Source of the DNA: an uncultured Clostridia bacterium
Lineage (GTDB): Bacteria > Bacillota > Clostridia > TANB77 > CAG-508
DNA: 64,000 nucleotides
NCBI GenBank assembly: GCA_934133005.1
Contig: CAKPAI010000003.1
Coordinates: 62,001 to 126,000, forward strand
Direction of reading: 5' to 3'
The translations under genes and the position numbers were made by a program. Shown here one piece after another: positions 27,902-37,228 of this stretch (the first letter of the stretch is position 1; each line of letters starts with the position of its first letter). The notes under the pieces were generated by a model that searched no databases, was not told the DNA's origin, and was given only the letters and a program-made list of their open reading frames with translations.

Positions 27902-28450
27902 TTATATATTATAAAAATATGTAGTTTCTAAGTCAGCTTCATGTAAAAGCAATGCTGCTGGATACTTTTTGTAGGCTTCTCCTAAAGTTCCATATACTTC
28001 TTTAGGTTCTGTAAATCCCATATGCCAACGAATAGAATATTTTTCTTCATTTGTAAGCTTTATGTACTCAGTAATCATCATTACTGATTTTTCACCATGT
28101 CCATATGGAATTGTATCTTCAATTGTATAATAAGGTACTTTTTCCCAAACGCCTAAAGCATTTTTTGCATTTCTATAATCAATTTTATAAAAGTTAGTTT
28201 TACAAATATCATGTAGTAAAGCTGATATTATTACACTTTCTTCTGGTGTTTGAAGTCCGCTTTGTTTAATTTTTTCTTTAAATATTTCATATACTTTCAT
28301 ACTGTGTTCTAGAAGTCCACCTTCATAATTTCCATGGTATCTAGTACTAGCAGGTGCTGTATAAAAGTCTGATTTTTCCAAAAATTCTAATAATTTGTCC
28401 ATTCCTTCTCTGTTTGTTGATTGTAATAGTCTTATAAATTCTTCTTTCAT
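27902..28450 (-). CDS. HD-domain phosphohydrolase
   Basis: A 182-residue HD-superfamily protein. Metal-binding residues are visible in EGGLLEHSMKVYEIF (His), ISALLHDICKTNFY (the HD pair) and later SIRWHMG. Similar to HD proteins annotated as dNTP or nucleic-acid hydrolases; the substrate cannot be set from sequence. ATG at 28450 has AAGGAGG upstream and is preferred over the frame from 28483, which would overlap hemW. Confidence 0.85.
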   Translation of the reverse strand: MKEEFIRLLQSTNREGMDKLLEFLEKSDFYTAPASTRYHGNYEGGLLEHSMKVYEIFKEKIKQSGLQTPEESVIISALLHDICKTNFYKIDYRNAKNALGVWEKVPYYTIEDTIPYGHGEKSVMMITEYIKLTNEEKYSIRWHMGFTEPKEVYGTLGEAYKKYPAALLLHEADLETTYFYNI

Positions 28451-28460
28451 ATATTCCTCC

Positions 28461-29597
28461 TTAAATAAATTCTTCCCATACAATATTTGCTAAATCTAAT
28501 CCTCTATTTGTAAGTTTTACTTTATCTTTTTCTATTAGATTTTCTTTTCTTAGCTTTTTTAATTCTATTTCAAACTCTTCTTCTACATCTATCCCAAACT
28601 TATTATAAAAATCCTGATTCCTTATTCCTTCAATTTTTCTTAATCCTAGAAGCATGAATTCCTTCATTTGCATTTCTCTATCTTGAATTTCTTCTAATAT
28701 TTCATTTTTTTCAGGCTCATTATTTTTGATATTCTTTATATATTCATTTATGTTTGGTACATTTGAAAACCTTTTGCTATCTACATATGAACTTGCATTT
28801 ATTCCAAATCCTAAATACTGTTTTTGACTCCAACAATCAATGTTATGCTTTGATTCATAACCATTTTTAGCGAAGTTTGATATTTCATAATGGTTATATC
28901 CATTTTTTTCAAGACTCTTCTTCACATACCAATACATTTTTCTTTCTAGTTCATCATCTGGTAGATTTAATACACCATTTTCATATTTTTCATACATTTT
29001 TGTTTTTTCCTCTAATATAAGAGAATACACAGATATATGCTCTGGATTTAACTCTATTACCTTTTGAAGACTATCCTCCAAATCTTTTAAACTTTGATTA
29101 GGTAGTCCAAGCATTAAATCAACATTTATATTATCAAATACATTTCTTGCAATTTTATATGTATCTAAAAATTCTTTATACGTGTGAATTCTACCAATTT
29201 CTTTTAAAAGGATATCACTAGTAGTTTGAAGTCCAATGCTTATTCTATTTATTCCAGCTTTTTTATAACTCTCAATTTTTTCTTTTGTAACAGTCCCTGG
29301 ATTTGCTTCAATAGTTATTTCAGCATCTAAGTTTACTTTAAAATTTTTAGATATATTTTCTAGTACTCTAGTAATATACTTACTTTCTATATAAGATGGT
29401 GTTCCTCCCCCAAAATATATAGTTTTAACATTTCTATCTTTAAATTGCTTAGCCTTATTTTCTATTTCATTTATTAAACATTGAATATATTGTTCAATTA
29501 TTTCATCCATTCCACAAAACGACACAAAATCACAATAATCACATTTTTTCTTGCAAAATGGAATATGCACATATATTCCTAGTTCAGTATCTTGCAT
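28461..29597 (-). CDS. hemW: HemW-like radical SAM protein
   Basis: A 378-residue radical SAM protein with CKKKCDYCDF (CxxxCxxC, about 15-24), IYFGGGTPSYI, TIEANPGTVTKEKIESYK and GINRISIGLQT. A C-terminal HemN-type domain follows. Once called oxygen-independent coproporphyrinogen oxidase, HemW is a haem chaperone. It overlaps the stop of whiA by one base. Confidence 0.9.
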   Translation of the reverse strand: MQDTELGIYVHIPFCKKKCDYCDFVSFCGMDEIIEQYIQCLINEIENKAKQFKDRNVKTIYFGGGTPSYIESKYITRVLENISKNFKVNLDAEITIEANPGTVTKEKIESYKKAGINRISIGLQTTSDILLKEIGRIHTYKEFLDTYKIARNVFDNINVDLMLGLPNQSLKDLEDSLQKVIELNPEHISVYSLILEEKTKMYEKYENGVLNLPDDELERKMYWYVKKSLEKNGYNHYEISNFAKNGYESKHNIDCWSQKQYLGFGINASSYVDSKRFSNVPNINEYIKNIKNNEPEKNEILEEIQDREMQMKEFMLLGLRKIEGIRNQDFYNKFGIDVEEEFEIELKKLRKENLIEKDKVKLTNRGLDLANIVWEEFI

Positions 29598-30418
29598 TAT
29601 AAATATTCCTCTATTTTCTTAAATCTATGACTTACACTAGATTTTCCAATCGGATTTTTTAGCATTTTGCCTAATTCTTCTAGTGTTGCATTTGGATTTT
29701 TTTCCCTTAAAATTGCTATTTCTTTTAAATCTTCTGGAAGTTTTGCAAATTTTCCATCTTTTCTTATTTTACTGATAAGTTCAGTTTGTTTTACTGCAGT
29801 ACTTATAGTCTTATTCATATTAGCAGTTTCACAATTTACAAGTCTGTTAACATTGTTCTTCATCTCTCTAACTACTCGTACTTCTTCAAATTTTATAACA
29901 CTGCTATTTGCACCAATAAAGGCTAAAAATTTAGATATTTCTTCTCCATCTTTAAAATATATACTTTTTTCTAGTATTTTTGCAAAAATACTACTTTCTT
30001 CTAATATCTTTTTTGCAAATATAGAATAATCTTCATTTGAAAAAGTTATTTCTAAATGATACTTTTTCTCTGGATTATTAATAGACCCTGCTCCTAAAAA
30101 ACTTCCTCTAATATAAGCTTTTTCTAGAGTTTCACTGCTTATTTTGCTTAAACTGTCTACAGTAAAATTATACTTAAATAATATAATATAAGTTTTGCCA
30201 ACAACCTCAATCTTATAGTCATCTATTTTTAAATTACTTAATAATTTTGCAAACCTATTTATATTATACTCATTTTCGGTTGAAAACTTATACATATTGT
30301 TTGTCTTTATAGGGCTTATTGTCGAAAAATATCCTAAAAATTCAGCATATACTTCGTCTTTATTTTTCAAATTATTTATCTTACTTAATTCATTTTTTAG
30401 TTCACTTGAAAAAGACAT
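29597..30418 (-). CDS. whiA: WhiA-family DNA-binding regulator
   Basis: A 273-residue WhiA. The N-terminal LAGLIDADG-like domain begins MSFSSELKNELSKI and includes YIRGSFLGAGSINNPEKKYHLEI. The C-terminal helix-turn-helix has NPNATLEELGKML...KSSVSHRFKKIE. WhiA acts in cell division and chromosome segregation in Firmicutes. It lies between prmC and hemW rather than in the usual yvcK locus. Confidence 0.93.
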   Translation of the reverse strand: MSFSSELKNELSKINNLKNKDEVYAEFLGYFSTISPIKTNNMYKFSTENEYNINRFAKLLSNLKIDDYKIEVVGKTYIILFKYNFTVDSLSKISSETLEKAYIRGSFLGAGSINNPEKKYHLEITFSNEDYSIFAKKILEESSIFAKILEKSIYFKDGEEISKFLAFIGANSSVIKFEEVRVVREMKNNVNRLVNCETANMNKTISTAVKQTELISKIRKDGKFAKLPEDLKEIAILREKNPNATLEELGKMLKNPIGKSSVSHRFKKIEEYL

Positions 30419-30433
30419 ATTGCTTACCTCCTT

Positions 30434-31279
30434 TCATTTTACTATTTTAGAAATTATACATCTATCATTATTTGATAAATCTTTTATGACTCTTATATCT
30501 TTATAATATTTATTTTTAATTAAAATTTCTTCTACTTCTTTTGCTTGATCATAACCGATTTCTAAACATAAGAAACCATTATTTTTTATATATATGTATG
30601 CTTCATTTGCTATTTTTTTATAAAATTCAAGTCCACTTTCCCCTCCGTCTAATGCAAGAATAGGTTCATTTTGAACTTGTTTTGAAAGAGTTTTTAATAC
30701 TTCTTTTTTTATATATGGTGGATTTGAAACTATTATATCAAAATCTTTTTCTTGTATTTTATCAAAAAGATCTGACTCTATAAAATTTATTTCTGTTCCA
30801 TTGATGTTTGCATTTTTTCTTGCAATATTTAATGCTTTTATGCTTACATCACTTGCAAACATTGTACTTTTTATTATTCTCTTCTTTAGAGATATAGCTA
30901 TTGCCCCACTTCCAGTACACAAATCTAAAATTTTAGCATTACAATTATTATTTGCACAAATTTTTAGCACCTCTTCTACTAATATTTCTGTATCTGGTTG
31001 CGGAATTAGTACATTTTCATCCACATAATATTCTTCTGTCATAAACTCCTGTTTATTTGTTATATACTGAATTGGAATCCCAGATATTATTTTGTCTATT
31101 GCCTCTTTGGCATTTTTTTCTTCTTCAAGTTGAAGCTCTTTATCACCATTTATAACAAAATATTGTTGATCTTTATTTAATGTATAAGACAAAATTTGCT
31201 TTATTATTATTGTACTATCATCTATATTATTTAGCTTTAATCTTTTTGTTTCTAAAACTATAAATTCGTTTATTGTCAT
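30434..31279 (-). CDS. prmC: Release factor glutamine methyltransferase
   Basis: A 281-residue class I SAM methyltransferase that methylates the GGQ glutamine of release factors. Motifs: ILDLCTGSGAIAISL (SAM loop, about 117-131) and the diagnostic IVSNPPYIKKEVL (about 187-199). ATG at 31279 follows AAAAGGAAA. The longer frame to 31435 runs through the 6S RNA gene. prfA is not in the window. Confidence 0.94.
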   Translation of the reverse strand: MTINEFIVLETKRLKLNNIDDSTIIIKQILSYTLNKDQQYFVINGDKELQLEEEKNAKEAIDKIISGIPIQYITNKQEFMTEEYYVDENVLIPQPDTEILVEEVLKICANNNCNAKILDLCTGSGAIAISLKKRIIKSTMFASDVSIKALNIARKNANINGTEINFIESDLFDKIQEKDFDIIVSNPPYIKKEVLKTLSKQVQNEPILALDGGESGLEFYKKIANEAYIYIKNNGFLCLEIGYDQAKEVEEILIKNKYYKDIRVIKDLSNNDRCIISKIVK

Positions 31280-31314
31280 ATTATTTCCTTTTAAATTTTC
31301 ATTATAAATATTAA

Positions 31315-31525
31315 AACAACCCGCCTTGGCCGTACTAAAGGAGATTTTAAGAAACCTGCCTAAACAGGTGGGTGTCTTGTTGAATGCTAATGGGTTTCTC
31401 AAGGTAAAATATAAGCTCAAGCATACACGCCACATTCAAAGGCGGACTCCCTTTAATTCTTTGTTGGTTCTAAAATATCCTTTCTACGCACCACGCAGGA
31501 TGTCTGATGTTTATCTTTTTAGATT
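31315..31525 (-). ncRNA. ssrS: Probable 6S RNA
   Basis: A gene-free, unusually GC-rich stretch with its own promoter. The transcript contains blocks I associate with clostridial 6S RNA: ATCCTGCG near the 5' end, GAACCAACA, GGGAGTCCGCC, GGCGTGTATGC, GCATTCAACAAGACACCCACC, GGTTTCTTAAAATC and a 3' GGCGGGTT pairing back to the 5' end. 6S RNA folds into a promoter-like bubble and sequesters RNA polymerase. Exact ends are estimates. Confidence 0.72.
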
Positions 31526-31531
31526 GCTTTA

Positions 31532-31560
31532 ATAATATCACATTTTTTTATATTTATCAA
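31532..31560 (-). promoter_or_regulatory. Promoter of the 6S RNA
   Basis: TTGATA, 17 bases, TATTAT on the minus strand. The start would be near 31525. Confidence 0.65.
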
Positions 31561-31694
31561 TGGTAATAATGTATTATTTTTCTTTGTAATATTTTTGTAA
31601 CACTATTATTTTTTAAAATCTCTAGACTTTTTGCACATTTTTGTGTATTATAGTATATATGTAAATTTTAATGAATGAGTGAGGAGATATAATT

Positions 31695-32153
31695 ATGAAA
31701 AAATCTATTAAAATTTTATTTATATTATTAGTATTAACTTTTATAACAGGAAAATGTTTTGCTGTAAATATTGAAATGAACTTAAATAGTGTTCAAACTC
31801 CAAGCACAAATCAAACTGATTCTACAACTAATTCTTCAGCAAGTAATTCTGCCGTTCAAAATCCAGCACTAACAAATATTGATGCAAATACTCCTACTAG
31901 TGATTTAATTGGTTTAAATACAACATTAAGTAATTCAGATGAAAATGGTACTTCTACAGATACAACTACTGGAAATCAAGAGGCTTCAACAACAAACACT
32001 GTAAAAAATACAAGCACTAATGTAAGTAACCTTTCTTCTCTTCCAGAATCAGATCTTGGACTTACAAATATATTAAATATAATTCTTATAGCTATTGGAT
32101 TTATTCTAATACTACTTGCAATAGCAATTTTAATTAGACTTTCAAATAAATAA
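31695..32153 (+). CDS. Exported Ser/Thr/Asn-rich protein with C-terminal membrane anchor
   Basis: A 152-residue protein with a signal peptide (helix about 5-20, GKCFAVN), a low-complexity linker of Ser, Thr and Asn (about 30-118) and a C-terminal membrane helix (about 125-147). No LPXTG motif. The sequence gives no function. GAGGAGAT lies upstream of the ATG, with TAGACT-17-TATTAT as a possible promoter. Confidence 0.65.
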   Translation: MKKSIKILFILLVLTFITGKCFAVNIEMNLNSVQTPSTNQTDSTTNSSASNSAVQNPALTNIDANTPTSDLIGLNTTLSNSDENGTSTDTTTGNQEASTTNTVKNTSTNVSNLSSLPESDLGLTNILNIILIAIGFILILLAIAILIRLSNK

Positions 32154-32157
32154 TTTA

Positions 32158-32203
32158 AATATACCTAAATTGTTAAGTTTTTAATGATTTAGGTATATTT
32201 TTT
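32158..32203 (+). terminator. Terminator of the 31695 gene
   Basis: Perfect 12-bp stem ATATACCTAAAT / ATTTAGGTATAT followed by T6. Confidence 0.8.
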
Positions 32204-32210
32204 CCATTTT

Positions 32211-32219
32211 TTTGTCGAA
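32211..32219 (+). promoter_or_regulatory. Spo0A-box-like site upstream of the 32336 gene
   Basis: TTTGTCGAA, containing the 0A-box core TGTCGAA, about 120 bases upstream of the start. Confidence 0.35.
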
Positions 32220-32335
32220 TATTTTAATATTATTGTTAAATAATATTATTGAATCTTTTTATATTTTTTTCTCAATTTTAATTTTCCATACATAAAATCA
32301 ATAATTGATTTTATATTTTTTCAAAGGAGGATATC

Positions 32336-32824
32336 ATGAACAAAAAACTTTTTTATTCTGTTACTATATTGTTAATACTTACATTATTTGCTTTTACAAT
32401 TAGTTATGGCGCAGAGAATATGATAAATGATGCTGTAAATGATACCAAAGGCATTGTAAATGGTGCAATAAATGGAATTGAAGATGCAGCAGAAGTTGGT
32501 GGAAATTTTATTGGTGATGTTGGTAGAACTGCTGGCAATATTACTGAAAATGTAGTTTCTGGTGCAGGTAATTTAGTAGAAGATGGAAAAAATACTTTAG
32601 AATCTGGAATAGATAATATGGCAAACACTGCTACTACCCCAATGACAGATTTTGGTTCTACTTATACAGCTCAAAGAACTTCTACAACAACGCCTACTTT
32701 TCTTGGTATGAATGCCGATGCTTGGAGCTGGATAATTGTTGGAGTACTTGGTATTGCAATAATTGCTTTGGTCTGGATTTATGAAAAAGAACATTCAAGT
32801 TCTTATGACAATTACAATGAATAA
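32336..32824 (+). CDS. Exported membrane-anchored protein with helical repeats
   Basis: A 162-residue protein with a signal peptide (about 1-26, ...ISYGAE). An Asn/Gly/Ala-rich body repeats the pattern D-A-V-N-D-T-x-G-I-V-x-G-A (about 30-95), giving amphipathic YtxH-like helices. A C-terminal membrane helix (about 130-150) ends it. AAAGGAGG precedes the ATG. No family call; a Spo0A-box-like site upstream hints at stationary-phase use. Confidence 0.62.
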   Translation: MNKKLFYSVTILLILTLFAFTISYGAENMINDAVNDTKGIVNGAINGIEDAAEVGGNFIGDVGRTAGNITENVVSGAGNLVEDGKNTLESGIDNMANTATTPMTDFGSTYTAQRTSTTTPTFLGMNADAWSWIIVGVLGIAIIALVWIYEKEHSSSYDNYNE

Positions 32825-32827
32825 TTA

Positions 32828-32878
32828 AAAAAGAGAATGCCAGACTTTGCAAATGCAAGTTCTAGCATTCTTTTGTTG
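32828..32878 (+). terminator. Terminator of the 32336 gene
   Basis: Stem AGAATGC / GCATTCT with an inner hairpin around TTGCAAATGCAA, followed by T's. Confidence 0.6.
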
Positions 32879-32980
32879 TTACTAACTGCAAAACCTTAGA
32901 GATATTTCCAATAAATAGTATATGATTTTTTCTATAATTATGATATAATCTAATAAATTTTTATAAAAGGATGTTATATT

Positions 32981-33430
32981 ATGATTAAAAATATTGCCAA
33001 AAATCCAACTGCACTACATAACTATACTGTTATTGATAAAATAGAAGCAGGTCTTGTGCTTTATGGAACCGAAATAAAATCTATTAGAAATGGAAAAGTA
33101 AATTTAAAAGATAGTTATGCAACCTTAAATAAAGGAGAAATATTTGTATATTCTATGCATATTAGTCCATATGAACAAGGAAATATTTTCAATAAAGATC
33201 CTATGCGTCCTCGCAAATTACTTCTTCATAAAAAAGAAATATTTAAACTTACAGGTATGATTCAACAAAAAGGCTATACCTTGGTTCCTATTTCAATTTA
33301 CTTTAAAGATAACAGAGTAAAACTAGAATTAGGAATATGCAAAGGAAAAAAACTTTTTGATAAAAGAGAGGATTTAAAGAAAAAAGAAGCAGATAGAAAA
33401 ATTCAAATTGCTATGCGTGAAAAATACTAG
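32981..33430 (+). CDS. smpB: SsrA-binding protein SmpB
   Basis: A 149-residue SmpB of normal length with NPTALHNYTVIDKIEAGLVLYGTEIKSIRNGKVNLKDSYA and a basic C-terminal tail that enters the ribosome (KKEADRKIQIAMREKY). It partners tmRNA in ribosome rescue. I see no tmRNA gene next to it. Confidence 0.97.
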   Translation: MIKNIAKNPTALHNYTVIDKIEAGLVLYGTEIKSIRNGKVNLKDSYATLNKGEIFVYSMHISPYEQGNIFNKDPMRPRKLLLHKKEIFKLTGMIQQKGYTLVPISIYFKDNRVKLELGICKGKKLFDKREDLKKKEADRKIQIAMREKY

Positions 33431-33457
33431 TTGTATCAACTTACAACTAGTATTTTT
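33424..33457 (+). terminator. Terminator of smpB
   Basis: Perfect 12-bp stem ATACTAGTTGTA / TACAACTAGTAT with 6-base loop and T-run. The 5' arm includes the smpB stop codon. Confidence 0.85.
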
Positions 33458-33501
33458 ACTATTTTGAGGTGTACTTAACCCCTCTTTTATTGTTTATATC
33501 T

Positions 33502-33669
33502 CTAATCTTGCTTTGACATTTGTTTATTGATAAGTCGCATCTCTTCTACGATATATTTATCAATTTTCTGACTCTGTTTTAAAATTGACTCATAGTCAGC
33601 TCCTTGAGTAATCATTGATTCTAGCTTGGCAATATTTTTAAGTTTTAATAGTGTTTTGCTTTTTTTCAT
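33502..33669 (-). CDS. Spo0E-like aspartyl-phosphate phosphatase, 55 aa
   Basis: A small frame starting at ATG 33669 with GGAGGAG upstream. The protein is two helices with the Spo0E signature SQKIDKYIVEEM (about 32-43), where the family shows SQxLDxLI. Such proteins dephosphorylate Spo0A-P and hold back sporulation. Two Spo0A-box-like sites lie about 55-70 bases upstream, which would fit feedback control. Length is normal for the family. Confidence 0.72.
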   Translation of the reverse strand: MKKSKTLLKLKNIAKLESMITQGADYESILKQSQKIDKYIVEEMRLINKQMSKQD

Positions 33670-33719
33670 ATATCATCAACTCCTCCTCATAGATATGATA
33701 ACATATTTTTGAAAAATAA

Positions 33720-33738
33720 TTTGTCGAAACCTGTCGCC
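33720..33738. promoter_or_regulatory. Paired Spo0A-box-like sites upstream of spo0E-like gene
   Basis: TTTGTCGAA (33720-33728) followed by TGTCGCC (33732-33738), a full and a partial 0A box ten bases apart. Confidence 0.42.
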
Positions 33739-33751
33739 TAACTAAAATTTT

Positions 33752-35212
33752 TTATTTTAATTTATAATATTTTGAAATTCCTACACAAACTAGTATTCCT
33801 AAAGCAATTACTGCAAATATCATAAGTCCACTATTATCTCCAGTATTTGGAATTACATCTGGTGCAACTGTATTATCTATAACATTTTCAGGTTTTTCTT
33901 CTGGCTTTGGTTCTTCAGGAACTTTTCTTAGTATTACAGATGGTGAAACATCTGAAGTCTCCTTTTTTGTTTCTCCTTTTGGGTCCTTATATCCAGCATC
34001 TACTTTCTCATTTGTAGGTGTTTCTAAATCAATTATTTTTTCATTAAATTTTTCTTTTAATTTTAATGTATATGTGAAACCTGCTTTTTTTCCTGCTGGA
34101 AGTTTTTGAATTTTCCATGTTATTTTTTTGTTTGTAATATCTACTACAGGTTGTTCGGCAATAACTGTTGCACTACTTGCAGTAGTTTGAGTTACTTCTA
34201 TATCATAATTTTCAATTATATTATCTGGAAAGTAATCTTCGATTGTTATGTTTGTTATTTCATTCTTTACTTTTTTTACAACATCAGCATAAACATTGCT
34301 TGTTATTGTTTTTGTTACATTTTCATCTGATACATAGTAGAATTTTCCATAGTTTGGTGCACTAGACTCTCCAAATATTTCTGTTGCTAAATCCTTATAT
34401 GTTTTTCCTGCAGCATCAGCACATGTATTTCCATCCGCATCTGGCATATAACTTGAATTAACACCTGTCATAACTGTTACTATGTTTATTCCTTTATCAG
34501 CTACAGCTTTAAGACTTGCCTTTGTTTTTGTTGCAACTTCGCCAGAATATTGTAGGATAGGGCCTCCAACTGCTGTATTGGGTACACCGTCAGTCAATAG
34601 TATTAAATATTTATTTACATTTTGTTCCGTGCTAAAATTATTTAATGCTACTTTAAGTCCTGCATCAATGTCAGTTCTATCTCCACTCATAGTAATTCCA
34701 TCTATTTTGCTTTTTATTTCTTCTATATTACTACTTGGTGTAAGTACAAGATTTGCATCCTCTAGAGTTCCTTGCTTTGAATCATCTAAATTTGTTGAAA
34801 ATCTTACAACACCAATTTTAGTTGATGGTTGTTCTGTTAAAATTTCTTCTGCTAAAGCTTTTGCAGCATTAAACACAGCATCTTTTCTAGTTATAGTATC
34901 TGTTCCTACCTGTAATGAATTACTTGTCATACTTTTTGAATTATCTAATACTAAAAAGATTTCAGAAGGCTCTATTATTTCTTCTTCCTCTTTGTTATTT
35001 TCTACATTTACCTCAAGTGTAACTGTTTTAGTATCATTATCTACAGATACTAATTTTTTAGTTACATTTCCGTATCCACCAAGATCTATTTTACATACAT
35101 CTTCTTTTACTTTATCTAAAGTGACATCTTCATTTGCAGCGTATGCAGAACTTGTAAGCATCATTATTACTAGCATTACAGCTACTACAAGTGATAAAAT
35201 ACTTTTTTTCAT
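33752..35212 (-). CDS. Wall-anchored VWA-domain surface protein
   Basis: A 486-residue protein with a signal peptide (about 1-26, TSSAYAAN). A von Willebrand A domain (about 85-310) has the MIDAS motif D90-N-S-K-S. A pilin- or adhesin-like beta domain follows (about 310-400), then a Pro/Glu-rich spacer, the sorting signal IPNTG (454-458), a membrane helix and a basic tail. The ATG at 35212 follows GGAGGT. It is likely a collagen-binding-type adhesin or pilus tip component, anchored by a sortase such as that at 21860. Confidence 0.85.
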   Translation of the reverse strand: MKKSILSLVVAVMLVIMMLTSSAYAANEDVTLDKVKEDVCKIDLGGYGNVTKKLVSVDNDTKTVTLEVNVENNKEEEEIIEPSEIFLVLDNSKSMTSNSLQVGTDTITRKDAVFNAAKALAEEILTEQPSTKIGVVRFSTNLDDSKQGTLEDANLVLTPSSNIEEIKSKIDGITMSGDRTDIDAGLKVALNNFSTEQNVNKYLILLTDGVPNTAVGGPILQYSGEVATKTKASLKAVADKGINIVTVMTGVNSSYMPDADGNTCADAAGKTYKDLATEIFGESSAPNYGKFYYVSDENVTKTITSNVYADVVKKVKNEITNITIEDYFPDNIIENYDIEVTQTTASSATVIAEQPVVDITNKKITWKIQKLPAGKKAGFTYTLKLKEKFNEKIIDLETPTNEKVDAGYKDPKGETKKETSDVSPSVILRKVPEEPKPEEKPENVIDNTVAPDVIPNTGDNSGLMIFAVIALGILVCVGISKYYKLK

Positions 35213-35286
35213 ATTTTTTACCTCCGTTTTTTTCATAAGTACTCTATTTGTATTTTAATACTTAAACTTATAAATTGCAATATCAA

Positions 35287-36174
35287 CTATTTATTTTTTG
35301 CCTCTTCTAATAATTTTTTTAAATCTTCCTTTGAGAAGTTATACTTCGTATTACAGAAATTGCATACTATTTCTATTTTCTCTTCTTCTTCAATCATTTT
35401 TTCAATTTCTTCTTTTCCAAGTGCAATTAAACTTTTTTCTGTCTTTTCTTTTGAACAATTACATTCATATTTAGGATATACTTCTGAAAGTATTTTTATA
35501 CCTTCATCTCCAGTTACTAATTTTGCGATCTCTTCTAGTGAGATTTCTTCATCTAACATTTTACTAATTGGCTTTACTTCTTTTAATCTATTTTCTATTT
35601 TTTCAATCTCTTCTTCTGTTGCATCTGGCATTAAACTTAGTTTATAACCTCCAGCTGATTTTATTCCATTTTTGTCAACTAAAACGCCTAATGCTATTGC
35701 TGAAGGTGTTTGTTCAGATTTTGCAAAATAATTTGTAAAATCTTCTGCAATCTCTCCACTAACTAATGGAGTCATTCCTACATATGGTACTCCTACGCCT
35801 AAATCCTTTATAATGTACAACATTCCATTCTTTCCAACTGCTTCTCCCACATTTATTTTCCCATTTTCTTCATTTAATGGAAGTTCTACTTTACTATTTG
35901 CCACATATCCTTTTACATTTCCATTACTATATCCAACAGAAGTTAATATTCCAAGAGGTCCATCTGCTTTTAATTGATTTGTAATAGAACCATCTTCTTC
36001 TTTTATTTCATATCCCATTATACTTGTAATTGTAAGAAGTCTTCCTAATGCAGCAGAAGCTGTTGGTGTTAAATCATGCAACTTTCTCGCTTCTTCTACT
36101 ATGTTTTTAGATGATATACATTTTATGCTAACTTTTCCATCATAAGCTAGGCAATCTATTATTCTGTCTTTCAT
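35287..36174 (-). CDS. hslO: Hsp33 redox-regulated chaperone
   Basis: A 295-residue Hsp33. The N-terminal domain begins DRIIDCLAYDGKVSIKCI. The C-terminal zinc switch has CNC (about 240) and CNFC (about 272), four cysteines that release zinc on oxidation and activate holdase activity. Length and motifs are normal. Confidence 0.95.
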   Translation of the reverse strand: MKDRIIDCLAYDGKVSIKCISSKNIVEEARKLHDLTPTASAALGRLLTITSIMGYEIKEEDGSITNQLKADGPLGILTSVGYSNGNVKGYVANSKVELPLNEENGKINVGEAVGKNGMLYIIKDLGVGVPYVGMTPLVSGEIAEDFTNYFAKSEQTPSAIALGVLVDKNGIKSAGGYKLSLMPDATEEEIEKIENRLKEVKPISKMLDEEISLEEIAKLVTGDEGIKILSEVYPKYECNCSKEKTEKSLIALGKEEIEKMIEEEEKIEIVCNFCNTKYNFSKEDLKKLLEEAKNK

Positions 36175-36187
36175 ATAAAATCTCCTT

Positions 36188-37129
36188 TTATTTTTTTATA
36201 AATTTTGCCACAAAAAATCCTTCCATATTTTTACTTGGTAAGATTCTAATTGCTTTATTTATCGATTTATCCATTTCGTCATTAAATGCAGGAATTGCAT
36301 CTTTTATTTCTAAATCTATATTTACTAATTTTAGTCCAAGCTCTTTTATAGCCCAATCTAAAACTTTTTCATTTTCCTCTTTATTAAGCGTACATGTTGA
36401 ATATACTAGAGTTCCACCTGTTTTTAATGCTATATATGCACTCTTTAATAACTTTTTTTGAAGCTTACTTAATTCTTGTACAGTTTTTGCAGACCATGTT
36501 TTATATGACTGCACATTATACATTGTAAATCTTCCTTCTCCACTACAAGGTGCATCTAATAAAACTCTATCAAATTCCCCTTCATGCTCATTTCCAATTT
36601 TCTCACCTCTACCACAATTTACATTTACAATTGAAGCTCCTTGAAGTTCCACGTTGTATTTTAATCTCTCACATCTTAGTTTATCTAATTCATTTGCAAG
36701 AATATAACCTTTATTCTCCATAAAACTTGCAATTTCTGTTGTTTTTCCCCCAGGTGCTGCAGTTAAGTCTAATACTTTTTCTCCTGGTTTTGGATCTAAT
36801 ACTAGTGGTGGTACCATACTTGGTAAACTTTGAAGATAAATTTTACCTTCTTTATACAACTCTAATTTTTGCAAATCTTTTTCAGTTGCATTTTTTATTA
36901 CTAACGCATCTTTATACCATAAAACTCTTTCAAATTTAATATTTATTTCTTTAAAGTACCTCATTACTTCTTGAATATTTGTTTTTAATGTATTTACTCT
37001 AAGTGTAGTATATCTTTTTTCTAAAAATCCTCTTAATATTCCATCTACAACTCCGGGAGAAAACATTTCATATATATTTTCTACAAATTCTTTTGGTAAT
37101 CTATTTTTTGTTTCTGTTATTGAAGCCAT
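36188..37129 (-). CDS. NOL1/NOP2/sun-family rRNA (cytosine-5) methyltransferase
   Basis: A 313-residue RsmB/RsmF-type enzyme. The SAM loop is VLDLTAAPGGKTTEIAS (about 118-134). Both catalytic cysteines are present: DAPCSGEGRF and YSTCTLNKEENE. It lacks the RNA-binding C-terminal extension of full RsmF and the NusB-like N-terminus of RsmB, so the exact target cytosine is open. Confidence 0.9.
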   Translation of the reverse strand: MASITETKNRLPKEFVENIYEMFSPGVVDGILRGFLEKRYTTLRVNTLKTNIQEVMRYFKEINIKFERVLWYKDALVIKNATEKDLQKLELYKEGKIYLQSLPSMVPPLVLDPKPGEKVLDLTAAPGGKTTEIASFMENKGYILANELDKLRCERLKYNVELQGASIVNVNCGRGEKIGNEHEGEFDRVLLDAPCSGEGRFTMYNVQSYKTWSAKTVQELSKLQKKLLKSAYIALKTGGTLVYSTCTLNKEENEKVLDWAIKELGLKLVNIDLEIKDAIPAFNDEMDKSINKAIRILPSKNMEGFFVAKFIKK

Positions 37130-37228
37130 TTCTTCCTCTTTCTCAAATATTTGCTCAAATATTTTACCACATATTGATTAACTTTTAAAGGGTTTAGTAG
37201 TAATTTCTAGTTTTATATTGAAAATGAA

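Noticed and set aside
31279..31435. Longer prmC starting at 31435
   Set aside because: The added N-terminus has no homology, overlaps the 6S RNA, and a good ribosome site supports 31279.
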